Shown here: one piece after another, positions 1 to 7,196 of the stretch
Position numbering within the stretch: the first letter of the stretch is position 1
How the letters are laid out: each line of letters starts with the position of its first letter
Source: Amycolatopsis rifamycinica
GTDB taxonomy: Bacteria; Actinomycetota; Actinomycetes; Mycobacteriales; Pseudonocardiaceae
Assembly (NCBI RefSeq): GCF_000695625.1
Contig: NZ_JMQI01000047.1
Span: 1-64,000, forward strand
Reading direction: 5' to 3'
DNA length: 64,000 nt
Notes under the pieces: generated by a model
What the model was told of the DNA's origin: nothing
Database searches by the model: none
The model's input: the letters and a program-made list of their open reading frames with translations, nothing else
Translations under genes and position numbers: made by a program

Positions 1-178
1 CGCCCGCCACTCCTCGGGCCTGTCCGTGCAGAGCTTCCTCAAGGGCATCCACGTCGTGGACTACAGCGAGGAGGCCCTGCGCGAGGTCGCCGGCCGCGTC
101 GTCGCGCTGGCCGACGCCGAGGACCTGCCCGCGCACGGTGAGGCCGTCGTCGCGCGTTTCGGAGGTTCGGTCGCATGA
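1..178 (+). CDS. hisD: Histidinol dehydrogenase, C-terminal fragment
   Basis: The last 58 codons of HisD, cut by the window edge. HisD oxidises L-histidinol to L-histidine with NAD in the final two steps of histidine synthesis. The visible part contains the conserved stretch RHSSGLSVQSFLKGIH followed by the usual helical tail. The stop codon overlaps the hisC start as ATGA, which indicates a translationally coupled hisD-hisC-hisB operon. The family is clear from this tail and from its neighbours; the catalytic region lies outside the window. Confidence 0.9.
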   Translation, partial: ARHSSGLSVQSFLKGIHVVDYSEEALREVAGRVVALADAEDLPAHGEAVVARFGGSVA

Positions 179-1275
179 CGATCGGCGAAGAGGTCACCCT
201 GGACGAGCTGCCGCTGCGCGAAGACCTGCGCGGCAAGTCGCCCTACGGCGCGCCGCAGCTGGACGTCCCGGTCCGGCTCAACACGAACGAGAACCCGTAC
301 CCGCCGCCGCCCGAGCTGGTCGCGGACGTCGCCGAGGCGGTGCGCGCGGAGGCCGCCGAGCTGCACCGCTACCCGGATCGCGACGCCATGGCGCTGCGCC
401 AGGACCTGGCCGACTACCTGAGCGTGTCGACCCGGGTCGTGCTGTCGGAGGCGAACGTCTGGGCCGCCAACGGGTCCAACGAGGTGCTGCAGCAGATCCT
501 GCAGGCCTTCGGCGGTCCCGGGCGCAGCGCGCTCGGCTTCGAGCCGTCGTACTCGATGCACCCGATCATCGCGTCGGGCACCCGCACCGAGTGGGTGCCG
601 GCACCGCGCCGCGCCGACTTCGGCCTGGACACGGCCGCGGCGGCCGCGGTCATCTCGAAACGTCGTCCGGACGTCGTGTTCGTCACCAGCCCGAACAACC
701 CGACCGGCGGCTCGATCCCGCTTCCCGAGCTGCGTCAGGTGCTGGACGCGGCCACCGGGATCGTCGTCGTCGACGAGGCCTATGCGGAGTTCTCGTCGCA
801 GCCAAGCGCGGTCGAGCTGCTGGCGGACTACCCGTCTTCGCTGATCGTCTCGCGCACGATGAGCAAGGCGTTCGCCTTCGCGGGCGGCCGGCTCGGCTAC
901 CTGGCGGCGGCGCCGGCGGTGGTCGACGCGCTGCAGCTGGTGCGCCTGCCGTACCACCTCTCGCGGCTGACCCAGGCGGCCGCCCGGGCGGCGCTGCGGC
1001 ACGCGGACGCCACGCTGGCCAGCGTGCACAAGCTGGCCGCGGAACGCGACCGCGTCGTGGAGGCGCTGGCCGGGCTGGGCTACGACCCGGTGCCGAGCGA
1101 CTCGAACTTCGTCCTCTTCGGACGGTTCGGCGACCCGCACGCGGCATGGCAGTCCTATTTGGACACCGGCGTGCTGATCCGCGACCCGGGCATTCCCGGG
1201 CACCTGCGCGTGAGCATCGGCACCCCGGAAGAGAACGACGCCTTCCTCGAGGCGAGTAAGGAAGTCTCGCGATGA
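175..1275 (+). CDS. hisC: Histidinol-phosphate aminotransferase
   Basis: A 366-residue class I/II PLP aminotransferase that converts imidazole acetol phosphate and glutamate into histidinol phosphate. Visible signatures are the substrate-binding N-terminus (RLNTNENPYPPPPE), TSPNNPTGG near residue 165-175, and the PLP lysine in TMSKAF at Lys231. Length is normal for the family. The ATG overlaps the hisD stop by four bases and the gene's own stop overlaps the hisB start, so translation is coupled. Its place between hisD and hisB supports HisC rather than another aminotransferase of this fold. Confidence 0.95.
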   Translation: MTIGEEVTLDELPLREDLRGKSPYGAPQLDVPVRLNTNENPYPPPPELVADVAEAVRAEAAELHRYPDRDAMALRQDLADYLSVSTRVVLSEANVWAANGSNEVLQQILQAFGGPGRSALGFEPSYSMHPIIASGTRTEWVPAPRRADFGLDTAAAAAVISKRRPDVVFVTSPNNPTGGSIPLPELRQVLDAATGIVVVDEAYAEFSSQPSAVELLADYPSSLIVSRTMSKAFAFAGGRLGYLAAAPAVVDALQLVRLPYHLSRLTQAAARAALRHADATLASVHKLAAERDRVVEALAGLGYDPVPSDSNFVLFGRFGDPHAAWQSYLDTGVLIRDPGIPGHLRVSIGTPEENDAFLEASKEVSR

Positions 1276-1871
1276 CCCGCATCGGCAAGGTCGAACGGAC
1301 CACCAAGGAGTCCTCGATCGCCGTCCGGCTGGACCTCGACGGCACGGGCGAGGTCGAGATCTCGACCGGCGTGCCGTTCTACGACCACATGCTGACGGCG
1401 TTCGGCGTCCACGGCTCCCTGGACCTCAAGGTCGAGGCGACCGGCGACGTCCACATCGACGCCCACCACACGGTGGAGGACACGGCGATCGTGCTGGGCC
1501 AGGCGATCCGCCAGGCCCTGGGCGACAAGAGCGGCATCCGCCGCTTCGGCGACGCGTGGATCCCGATGGACGAAACCCTGGCCCACGCGGCGATCGACGT
1601 CTCGGGCCGCCCGTACTGCGTGCACGTGGGAGAGCCGGAGCAGTTCAACACGTTCACCATCGGCGGCAACTACCCGTTCGTGCTGACGCGGCACGTGTTC
1701 GACTCGCTGTCGTTCCACGCGCAGATCGCGTTGCACGTGAGGGTGATCCACGGCCGCGACCCGCACCACATCGCGGAGGCGGAGTACAAGGCGGTGGCCC
1801 GCGCCCTGCGCGCGGCGACCGAGCCGGACCCGCGCGCGGGCGGCATCCCGTCGACGAAGGGCGTTCTGTGA
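1272..1871 (+). CDS. hisB: Imidazoleglycerol-phosphate dehydratase
   Basis: A 199-residue IGPD, the single-function form, which dehydrates imidazole glycerol phosphate to imidazole acetol phosphate. The two internally duplicated metal-binding motifs are visible: HHTVEDTA near residue 70 and HHIAEAEYKA near residue 165. DHMLTAFG near residue 37 is also typical. ATGA overlap with hisC upstream and a GTGA overlap with the small membrane gene downstream. There is no phosphatase domain, as expected for actinobacteria. Confidence 0.96.
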   Translation: MTRIGKVERTTKESSIAVRLDLDGTGEVEISTGVPFYDHMLTAFGVHGSLDLKVEATGDVHIDAHHTVEDTAIVLGQAIRQALGDKSGIRRFGDAWIPMDETLAHAAIDVSGRPYCVHVGEPEQFNTFTIGGNYPFVLTRHVFDSLSFHAQIALHVRVIHGRDPHHIAEAEYKAVARALRAATEPDPRAGGIPSTKGVL

Positions 1872-2026
1872 GCAACGGAGTCGTCGGCGTTCTCTTGCTG
1901 GCTCTGGGCGGCTTCCTGGTGGGCGGGGTCTATTCGACCTGGAAGACGGCCAAGTTCATGGCGGTGGTCCTGGGCATCGCGGCCGCCCTCGCCATCGGCG
2001 GCGCCATTTTCTGGTTCTCGAGCTGA
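1868..2026 (+). CDS. Small his-operon membrane protein
   Basis: A 52-residue protein starting at a GTG that overlaps the hisB stop (GTGA). It consists almost entirely of two hydrophobic segments, roughly residues 4-20 (GVVGVLLLALGGFLVGG) and 31-50, separated by a short charged loop (YSTWKTAKF). It has no recognisable domain. Coupling to hisB and the terminator directly after it make it the last gene of this operon. Function unknown; a membrane role linked to histidine synthesis is only suggested by position. Confidence 0.75.
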   Translation: MSNGVVGVLLLALGGFLVGGVYSTWKTAKFMAVVLGIAAALAIGGAIFWFSS

Positions 2027-2029
2027 GAA

Positions 2030-2068
2030 ACGGCGAAGGCCCCCTCGCACGGAGGGGGCCTTCGCCGT
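2030..2068. terminator. Bidirectional terminator between his operon and MMPL gene
   Basis: A perfect inverted repeat: arms of 16-17 bp (2030-2046 and 2052-2068) around a 5-base loop. It lies between the convergent ends of the small his-operon gene and the MMPL transporter. It has no long T tract, which is common in this group. Confidence 0.85.
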
Positions 2069-2073
2069 GTTCG

Positions 2074-4260
2074 CTAGCGGCTCGCGCCGACCAGTTCGCG
2101 CTCTTCGGGCTCGTCCAGGTGCTTTGTGAGCTTTTCGCCCTCGACGTCGACGTCCGGCAGGATCCGGTCCAGCCACTTCGGCAGCCACCACGCGCCGCGG
2201 CCCAGCAGGGACATCACCGCCGGGACCAGCGTCATGCGGACCACGAACGCGTCCACCAGCACGCCGAACGCCAGGGCGAAGCCGATCGACTGGATCAGCG
2301 ACGACTCCGCGAGCACGAAGCCGGCGAACACGCTGATCATGATCAACGCGGCCGCGACCACCACGCGCGCGCCGTGCTGGAAGCCGGTGACCACCGCTTC
2401 CTGCGGCTCCGCGCCGTGGACGTGCTCCTCGCGCATCCGCGTCACCAGGAACACCTGGTAGTCCATCGCCAGCCCGAACAGCACGCCGATCAGCAGGATC
2501 GGCAGCATGCTCATGATCGGGCCGGTGGATTCGACGCCGAGCAGGTCCGTCAGCCAGCCCCACTGGAACACCGCGACCACCGCGCCGAACGTCGCCGCGA
2601 CCGAGCCGAGGAAGCCGATCGTCGCCTTCAGCGGCACCACCACCGAGCGGAACACCAGCATCAGCAGGACGAACGCCAGCCCGACGATCAGCGCCAGGTA
2701 CGGCAGCATCGCGTCCGACAGCTTCTCGGAGACGTCGATGTTCGCCGCGGTCTGGCCGGTGACGGACAGCTTGGCGCCGGTCCCGTTCTCCAGCGCGCCG
2801 GATTCGGTGCGGATCGCGGCCACCAGGTCCTCGGTCTGCGTGCTGCTCGGGCCGCTCTTCGGGATCACCGTCAGCAACGCCGTGTCGCCGGCCTGGTTGA
2901 CCCGCGGCGGGGTGATGGCGGCGACGTCGGGCAGCTTCTGGATGTCGGCCGCGGCCCGGCCGAGCGCCGCCTGGCGGTTCGTGCTCGCGGAGACGTCGAC
3001 GACGACCAGCAGCGGCCCGTTCGAGCCTTCGCCGAAGCTGCGGCTGGCGATCTCGTACGCCTTGCGCTGCGTGGACTCCGGTGCGGCGGTGCTGTCGTTG
3101 GGCAGGCCGAGCTGCATGCTCAGCGCGGGCAGGGCGACGACGGCCATCCCGGCCAGCGCGACCAGCAGCACCGCGATCCGGTGCCGGCCGACGAACCGCG
3201 CCCAGCGTTCGCCGTGCGTCGTTTCGACCGGCTTGCGGCGCAGCCGGATGCGGTCGCCGGCGACCCGGGCGCCGGCGAAGCCGAGGATCGCGGGCAGCAG
3301 CGTCAGGGCGATGAGCACGGCGATCGCGACGGTGACGGCGGCGGCGACGCCCATCTGGCCGAGGAACGGGATGCCGATCACGGTGAGGCCGGCCAGCGCG
3401 ATGATGACGGTGAGGCCGGCGAAGACCACGGCGGACCCGGCGGTGCCCGCGGCGCGGCCGGCGGCTTCTTCGGGGTTGCGGCCGATGGTCAGTTCGTGGC
3501 GGTAGCGCGACACGATGAACAGCGCGTAGTCGATGCCGACGGCCAGGCCGATCATCAGCGCCAGGACCGGCGTGTTCGAGTTCAGCTCGAGGAACCCGGA
3601 GGCGAGGAAGATGCCCGCCATCCCGGTGCCGACGCCGATCAGCGCGGTGAGCAGCGGGATCCCGGCCGCGAGCAGCGAACCGAACGTGATGATCAGCACG
3701 ACGGCGGCGACCGCGACACCCAGGCCCTCGGTGGCCCCGGTCGCGGGCACGCCCTGCACGGCGTCACCGCCGAACTCGATGGTGAACCCGGCCGCGCGGC
3801 CGGCGTTCGCGGTGTCCAGCAGGGCCTGGCGGTCCTCGTCGGTCAGTTCGTACGCCTTCGCTCCGTAACTGACCTGGGCGAGCGCGACGCGCCGATCGGG
3901 TGAGATCGACTGCGCCTGGAACGGGTCGACCACGGCGGCGACCTTCGGCGCGGTCTTCAGCTGCCCGACCAGGGCTTCGACGGCGGCCTTGCCCTTCGCG
4001 TCGGTCACCGCGGTCCCGGCCGGGGCCTCGATGACCACGCGCGCGGTGGCGCCACCGGCGTTGGCCTGCGGGAACTTCTCGGTGAGCTGGTCGATCGCCC
4101 GCTGCGACTCGGTGCCGGGGATCGTCACCGAGTTCGACAGCTGGCCCGACAGCGTCAGCGCGCCGAGGCCCAGCGCCACCAGGACCGCCGCCCAGACGGC
4201 CGCGACCAGCGCTCTGCGCCGGAAGGAAAACCGGCCGAGCCGGTACAGGAAGGTCGCCAC
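2074..4260 (-). CDS. MMPL/RND-family transporter
   Basis: A 728-residue inner-membrane transporter starting at GTG 4260. It has the duplicated MMPL layout: a first transmembrane helix near residues 15-38, an extracytoplasmic domain, a block of helices around residues 180-330, a second TM near 360-380, a second extracytoplasmic domain, and a final helix block from about 515. The conserved helix-4 type motifs GIDYALFIVSRYR and LAMDYQVFLVTRMRE, with Asp-Tyr pairs used for proton coupling in this family, are present in both halves. The MMPL family exports lipids or drugs; the substrate here is unknown. It is divergent from a TetR gene across an array of palindromes, so it is probably repressed by that regulator. 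Confidence 0.9.
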   Translation of the reverse strand: MATFLYRLGRFSFRRRALVAAVWAAVLVALGLGALTLSGQLSNSVTIPGTESQRAIDQLTEKFPQANAGGATARVVIEAPAGTAVTDAKGKAAVEALVGQLKTAPKVAAVVDPFQAQSISPDRRVALAQVSYGAKAYELTDEDRQALLDTANAGRAAGFTIEFGGDAVQGVPATGATEGLGVAVAAVVLIITFGSLLAAGIPLLTALIGVGTGMAGIFLASGFLELNSNTPVLALMIGLAVGIDYALFIVSRYRHELTIGRNPEEAAGRAAGTAGSAVVFAGLTVIIALAGLTVIGIPFLGQMGVAAAVTVAIAVLIALTLLPAILGFAGARVAGDRIRLRRKPVETTHGERWARFVGRHRIAVLLVALAGMAVVALPALSMQLGLPNDSTAAPESTQRKAYEIASRSFGEGSNGPLLVVVDVSASTNRQAALGRAAADIQKLPDVAAITPPRVNQAGDTALLTVIPKSGPSSTQTEDLVAAIRTESGALENGTGAKLSVTGQTAANIDVSEKLSDAMLPYLALIVGLAFVLLMLVFRSVVVPLKATIGFLGSVAATFGAVVAVFQWGWLTDLLGVESTGPIMSMLPILLIGVLFGLAMDYQVFLVTRMREEHVHGAEPQEAVVTGFQHGARVVVAAALIMISVFAGFVLAESSLIQSIGFALAFGVLVDAFVVRMTLVPAVMSLLGRGAWWLPKWLDRILPDVDVEGEKLTKHLDEPEERELVGASR

Positions 4261-4317
4261 GAGTCAGCTCCGTTTCGCCCGAACGGGGTTGGTTCACTCC
4301 ATAGGGTCCTTTCCAAG

Positions 4318-4428
4318 CTAGCCGATCGGCAAGGATCGCTCCAAGCCGATCGGCAAGTATGTGACTTGCCGAACAGCAAGGTTTATCCCTTGCCGGTCGG
4401 CTAGTAAGGCGGTTTGCCGATCGACTAG
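4318..4428. promoter_or_regulatory. Five phased palindromic operator boxes, MMPL/TetR intergenic region
   Basis: Five 16-bp boxes of the form CTTGCCGATCGGCAAG start at 4318, 4342, 4365, 4389 and 4413, a pitch of 23-24 bp. Each differs from the consensus by only a few bases, mostly at the outer positions. Box 5 overlaps a TTTGCC -35 (4413-4418) that pairs with a TAGGCT -10 (4437-4442) at 18-bp spacing, which would drive the TetR gene. Box 1 lies near the MMPL side. They are the obvious candidates for binding by the adjacent TetR protein. Confidence 0.8.
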
Positions 4429-4465
4429 GCGTGACGTAGGCTCCGACGGCTGCTGAGGAGGAAGA

Positions 4466-5122
4466 ATGACCGCCGGCCCGGCCGAGGACACCCGGACCCG
4501 ACTGCTGCAGACCGCGCTGCGCCTGTTCACCGAACACGGGGTCGAGGGCACGTCGCTGCAGATGATCGCCGACGCGCTGGGCATCACCAAGGCGGCTGTC
4601 TACTACCACTTCAAGACGAAGGCGGAGATCACCGAGGCGGTCGCCGAGCCGGGCGTCCGCGACCTGGACGAGCTGGTCCGCCGGGCGGCGGCCCAGAAGC
4701 GCCGGGGCGCGCAGGTGGACCTGCTGCTGGAGGGTTTCGTCGACCTGGTGATCCGCCACCGGGCGCTGGTGGCCCTGTTTTCGAGCGACCCGGGCATCGC
4801 CCGCGCGATCGAGAAGTCGGCCCACGGCGGCATGGAGGGCTTCGGCCGCGTGCTGCTGGGCATCCTGTCGGGCCCCGACCCGGACACGACGGCCCGCGTC
4901 AACGCCCTGGTGACGCTGACGGGCATCGCGATGGCCGGCGGCTCCCCGGACCTGGCCGGCCTGGGCGACGAAGAGCTGCGCGCGGAGCTGCTCGACGTGG
5001 GCCGCCGCCTCCTCGGCCGCCCCCGCCGCCGAGCCCTCAACGCCGTGTCGCCCCTCCAATCACGCGAGTTGCCCCTCCGGTCACGCGAGATGCCCCTCCA
5101 GTCACGCGAGTTGCCCGGGTGA
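4466..5122 (+). CDS. TetR/AcrR-family regulator with repeat-encoded tail
   Basis: A 218-residue regulator. The N-terminal helix-turn-helix is clear (RLLQTALRLFTEHG, then GTSLQMIADALGITKAAVYYHF, residues about 12-50). The ligand domain is unassigned. A GAGGAGGAA ribosome site precedes the ATG. It is divergent from the MMPL exporter and probably represses it and itself through the five upstream boxes. The last 22 or so residues are odd: they form a 7-residue repeat (PLQSREL / PLRSREM / PLQSREL) because the gene runs into a 21-bp DNA repeat array. The normal domain probably ends around residue 195. Confidence 0.9.
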   Translation: MTAGPAEDTRTRLLQTALRLFTEHGVEGTSLQMIADALGITKAAVYYHFKTKAEITEAVAEPGVRDLDELVRRAAAQKRRGAQVDLLLEGFVDLVIRHRALVALFSSDPGIARAIEKSAHGGMEGFGRVLLGILSGPDPDTTARVNALVTLTGIAMAGGSPDLAGLGDEELRAELLDVGRRLLGRPRRRALNAVSPLQSRELPLRSREMPLQSRELPG

Positions 5123-5400
5123 TCACGCCGGAAGGCCCGCCCCTCACGCGAGTTCCGCTTCCGACCGCACGAGATGCCCCGCCAGTCACGGGTGATGCCC
5201 GTCCAATCACGCGAGATGCCCGTCCAATCACGCGAGTTCCGCCGCTGATCACGCGAGTTCTGGCCTCGATCACTTGAGTGGCGTGCACCTGGCGGTCGGA
5301 CCGCGTGCCGGAAGGGGGTGGTTCGCGTGATCGGAGCGGCATCACGTGTGACTGAAGGGGAATCTCGCGTGATTGAAGGGGCATCACGTGTGACTGGACG
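5051..5400. repeat. 21-bp tandem repeat array with an inverted arm
   Basis: Eleven units with core TCACGCGAG are spaced exactly 21 bp apart, with cores at 5060, 5081, 5102, 5123, 5144, 5165, 5186, 5207, 5228, 5249 and 5270. Some, such as 5165 and 5186, are degenerate. After a gap of about 45 bp, four units in opposite orientation (CTCGCGTGA or CACGTGTGA) end at 5330, 5351, 5372 and 5393, again 21 bp apart. Linkers are of the type TTGCCCCTCCAA. The first units lie inside the 3' end of the TetR gene. The rest fill the convergent gap before kptA. No spacers, so not CRISPR. Confidence 0.85.
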
Positions 5401-5420
5401 GGACTTGGGTGAGGGGCGGG

Positions 5421-5954
5421 TTAGGTGAGGTAGGTCAGGTAGGCCGGGGGGACCGAAGCGGTCAGCCAGACTCCGTTGGCGCTCACCTGGAACGCGTCGC
5501 CGGCCGCGGCCATGGCGGCGGCGTCGATCCGGAGGATCACCGGGTTGCCGCGGCGGGCGCCGACCGTTCTGGCGGTGTCCACCGTTGCCGAGAGGTGGAC
5601 CGCGTGGCGGTTCATCGGGCGCAGGCCCTCGCGGAAGATCGCGTCGAGGAACTTCGCCACCGTTCCGTGGTAGAGCACGTCCGGCGGGGTCGCGTCGGGC
5701 AGATCGAGGTCGATCGGAACGCTGTGGCCCTGGCTCGCGCGGATGCGCGTGCCCGTCTCGTCGAAGGCGAAGCGGCGCTTGTTGTTCTTCTCGACCACTT
5801 CTTCGAGTTCTTCACGGCTGATCGAGAGGGCCCGCAGGAGAGCGTCGACCGGAACCCAGCCGCCGGGGGCGAGGGTGAGACCGAGCGCGGCCGGGTCGTG
5901 GCGGAGGTGCCGGGACAGCCGCTTCGAGATGCGGATCAAGTGCTTTTCGTTCAT
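5421..5954 (-). CDS. kptA: RNA 2'-phosphotransferase, Tpt1/KptA family
   Basis: A 177-residue KptA. The family moves a 2'-phosphate from RNA to NAD, giving ADP-ribose 1''-2''-cyclic phosphate and nicotinamide. The N-terminal winged-helix lobe contains ISKRLSRHLRHDP, and the C-terminal ADP-ribosyltransferase-like lobe contains LYHGT and MNRHAVHLS, matching the Arg-His-Arg-Arg style active site of the family. Length is normal. A GGGGAGG site precedes the ATG. Its bacterial substrate is not established, because bacteria lack the eukaryotic tRNA-splicing pathway that makes 2'-phosphates. Its 3' end abuts the 21-bp repeat array. Confidence 0.92.
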   Translation of the reverse strand: MNEKHLIRISKRLSRHLRHDPAALGLTLAPGGWVPVDALLRALSISREELEEVVEKNNKRRFAFDETGTRIRASQGHSVPIDLDLPDATPPDVLYHGTVAKFLDAIFREGLRPMNRHAVHLSATVDTARTVGARRGNPVILRIDAAAMAAAGDAFQVSANGVWLTASVPPAYLTYLT

Positions 5955-5987
5955 TGCCTCCCCAGCATCTCCCCGCGCGCAACCGGT

Positions 5988-6449
5988 TTAAATGCCGCCC
6001 TCGACCGCCGGGCGCAGCTTGCTGGCGCCCGGCCCGAAGCGGGCCAGCTCGTCGTCGTTGTTGTACAACGCGCAGCTGCGCAGGGACAGGCAGCCGCAGC
6101 CGACGCAGCCGGTGAGCCGGTCGCGAAGCCGTTGCAGGGCGTCGATCCGCGCGTCGAGCTCGTGCTGCCAGTCGCGGGACAGGCGCGCCCAGTCCGCCTT
6201 CGTCGGCGCGTGGTCCGCCGGCAGCGTCGCCAGCGCCGAACTGATGTCTTCGAGGGAAAGCCCGACCCGTTGCGCGGCGCGGATGAAGGCGATCCGGCGC
6301 AGCACCGAGCGCGCGTAGCGGCGCTGGTTGCCCGCCGATCGCTCCGAGCTGATCAGCCCCTTCTCCTCGTAGAACCGCAGAGCCGTGTGCGGAACCCCGC
6401 TGCGTTCCGCCACCTGTCCGATGCTGAGATGTTCAGCGAGCCTCGTCAC
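5988..6449 (-). CDS. soxR: Redox-sensing MerR-family regulator SoxR
   Basis: A 153-residue SoxR starting at GTG 6449. The MerR helix-turn-helix is at the N-terminus (LSIGQVAERSGVPHTALRFYEEKGL, residues about 8-32, quoted here only to locate it by its SIGQVAERSG core). A dimerisation helix follows. The [2Fe-2S] cluster motif CxxCxC-x5-C is intact at Cys115, Cys118, Cys120 and Cys126. In actinobacteria SoxR senses redox-active compounds and activates a few genes. Here it is divergent from a two-subunit transketolase, with a dyad between them that fits a SoxR site. Confidence 0.93.
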   Translation of the reverse strand: MTRLAEHLSIGQVAERSGVPHTALRFYEEKGLISSERSAGNQRRYARSVLRRIAFIRAAQRVGLSLEDISSALATLPADHAPTKADWARLSRDWQHELDARIDALQRLRDRLTGCVGCGCLSLRSCALYNNDDELARFGPGASKLRPAVEGGI

Positions 6450-6467
6450 CAGCTCAGGCTATCCTTG

Positions 6468-6487
6468 ACTTCGAGTTTAGTCGAGGT
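6468..6487. promoter_or_regulatory. Candidate SoxR operator
   Basis: A dyad with half-sites ACTTCGA (6468-6474) and TCGAGGT (6481-6487), one mismatch in seven, preceded by TTGACT. It resembles the CCTCAAGTT-AACTTGAGG type of SoxR box and lies between soxR and the transketolase genes, in the position expected of a MerR-family operator. Confidence 0.55.
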
Positions 6488-6501
6488 TGCATCGTCGGGA
6501 C

Positions 6502-7194
6502 ATGACCACTGCGACCGAATCGGGGTACGCCGATCTACCCCGGCTGATTGCGCTGATGACCGGCGACGAAAAGCACGGCGCCGCCGCCGAGTCCACTTTG
6601 GACGTCCTGTGGGTGCTCTACGACCGCGTGCTCGACGTCACGCCCGGGAACTTCCGCGAGCCCGGCCGCGACCGGTTCCTGCTGTCCAAAGGGCACGGCC
6701 CGATGGCGTACTACGCGGTGCTCACCGCGAAGGGCTTCATCGCCGAAGCGGAGCTGGCGACGTGGTCCGACCCGGTGTCGCGGCTCGGCCACCACCCCGA
6801 CCGGCGCCGCATCCCCGGCGTCGAGATCTCCAGCGGCTCCCTCGGCCACGGCCTGCCGATCGCGTTCGGCACCGCGCTCGGCCTGCGCGCCCGCGGCCTG
6901 ACGAGCGCGAAGGTCGTGACGCTCGTCGGCGACGCCGAGCTGGACGAGGGTTCGAACCATGAGGCGATCGTCGCCGCGGCGCGTTCGGGGCTGGAAAACC
7001 TGACCGCGGTGGTGATCGACAACCACTCGTCGACGCACGGCTGGCCGGGCGGCATCGCCCGCCGTTTCGCCGTCGAAGGCTGGGAGACGCGCACGGTGTC
7101 CGGCCGCGACCACGACGCGCTGTACGACGCCTTCACCACCGCCCACCCCGGCCGGCCGCTGCTCGTGGTCGCCGTCGTCGAACCGAAGGGCTGA
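6502..7194 (+). CDS. Transketolase-like protein, N-terminal (ThDP-binding) subunit
   Basis: A 230-residue protein matching the N-terminal half of transketolase. The thiamine-diphosphate motif is visible as GDAELDEGSNHEA, and LSKGHGPMAYYAVL and the EISSGSLGHGLP stretch are typical. ATG 6502 is preferred to a TTG 15 bases upstream. The C-terminal half is encoded by the next gene two bases downstream, so the pair forms a split transketolase. Split forms in actinobacteria often act on specialised sugars rather than in the central pentose-phosphate pathway, so the substrate is open. The divergent SoxR gene suggests redox control. Confidence 0.85.
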   Translation: MTTATESGYADLPRLIALMTGDEKHGAAAESTLDVLWVLYDRVLDVTPGNFREPGRDRFLLSKGHGPMAYYAVLTAKGFIAEAELATWSDPVSRLGHHPDRRRIPGVEISSGSLGHGLPIAFGTALGLRARGLTSAKVVTLVGDAELDEGSNHEAIVAAARSGLENLTAVVIDNHSSTHGWPGGIARRFAVEGWETRTVSGRDHDALYDAFTTAHPGRPLLVVAVVEPKG

Positions 7195-7196
7195 CG

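Noticed and set aside
5123..5322. Small open frames within the 21-bp repeats on the minus strand (5037-5387)
   Set aside because: The product is only the translated repeat with no ribosome site, so it is most likely an artefact of the 21-bp period, which keeps the frame open.
5051..5400. CRISPR array
   Set aside because: The units abut with a 21-bp period and short similar linkers; there are no unique spacers and no cas genes.
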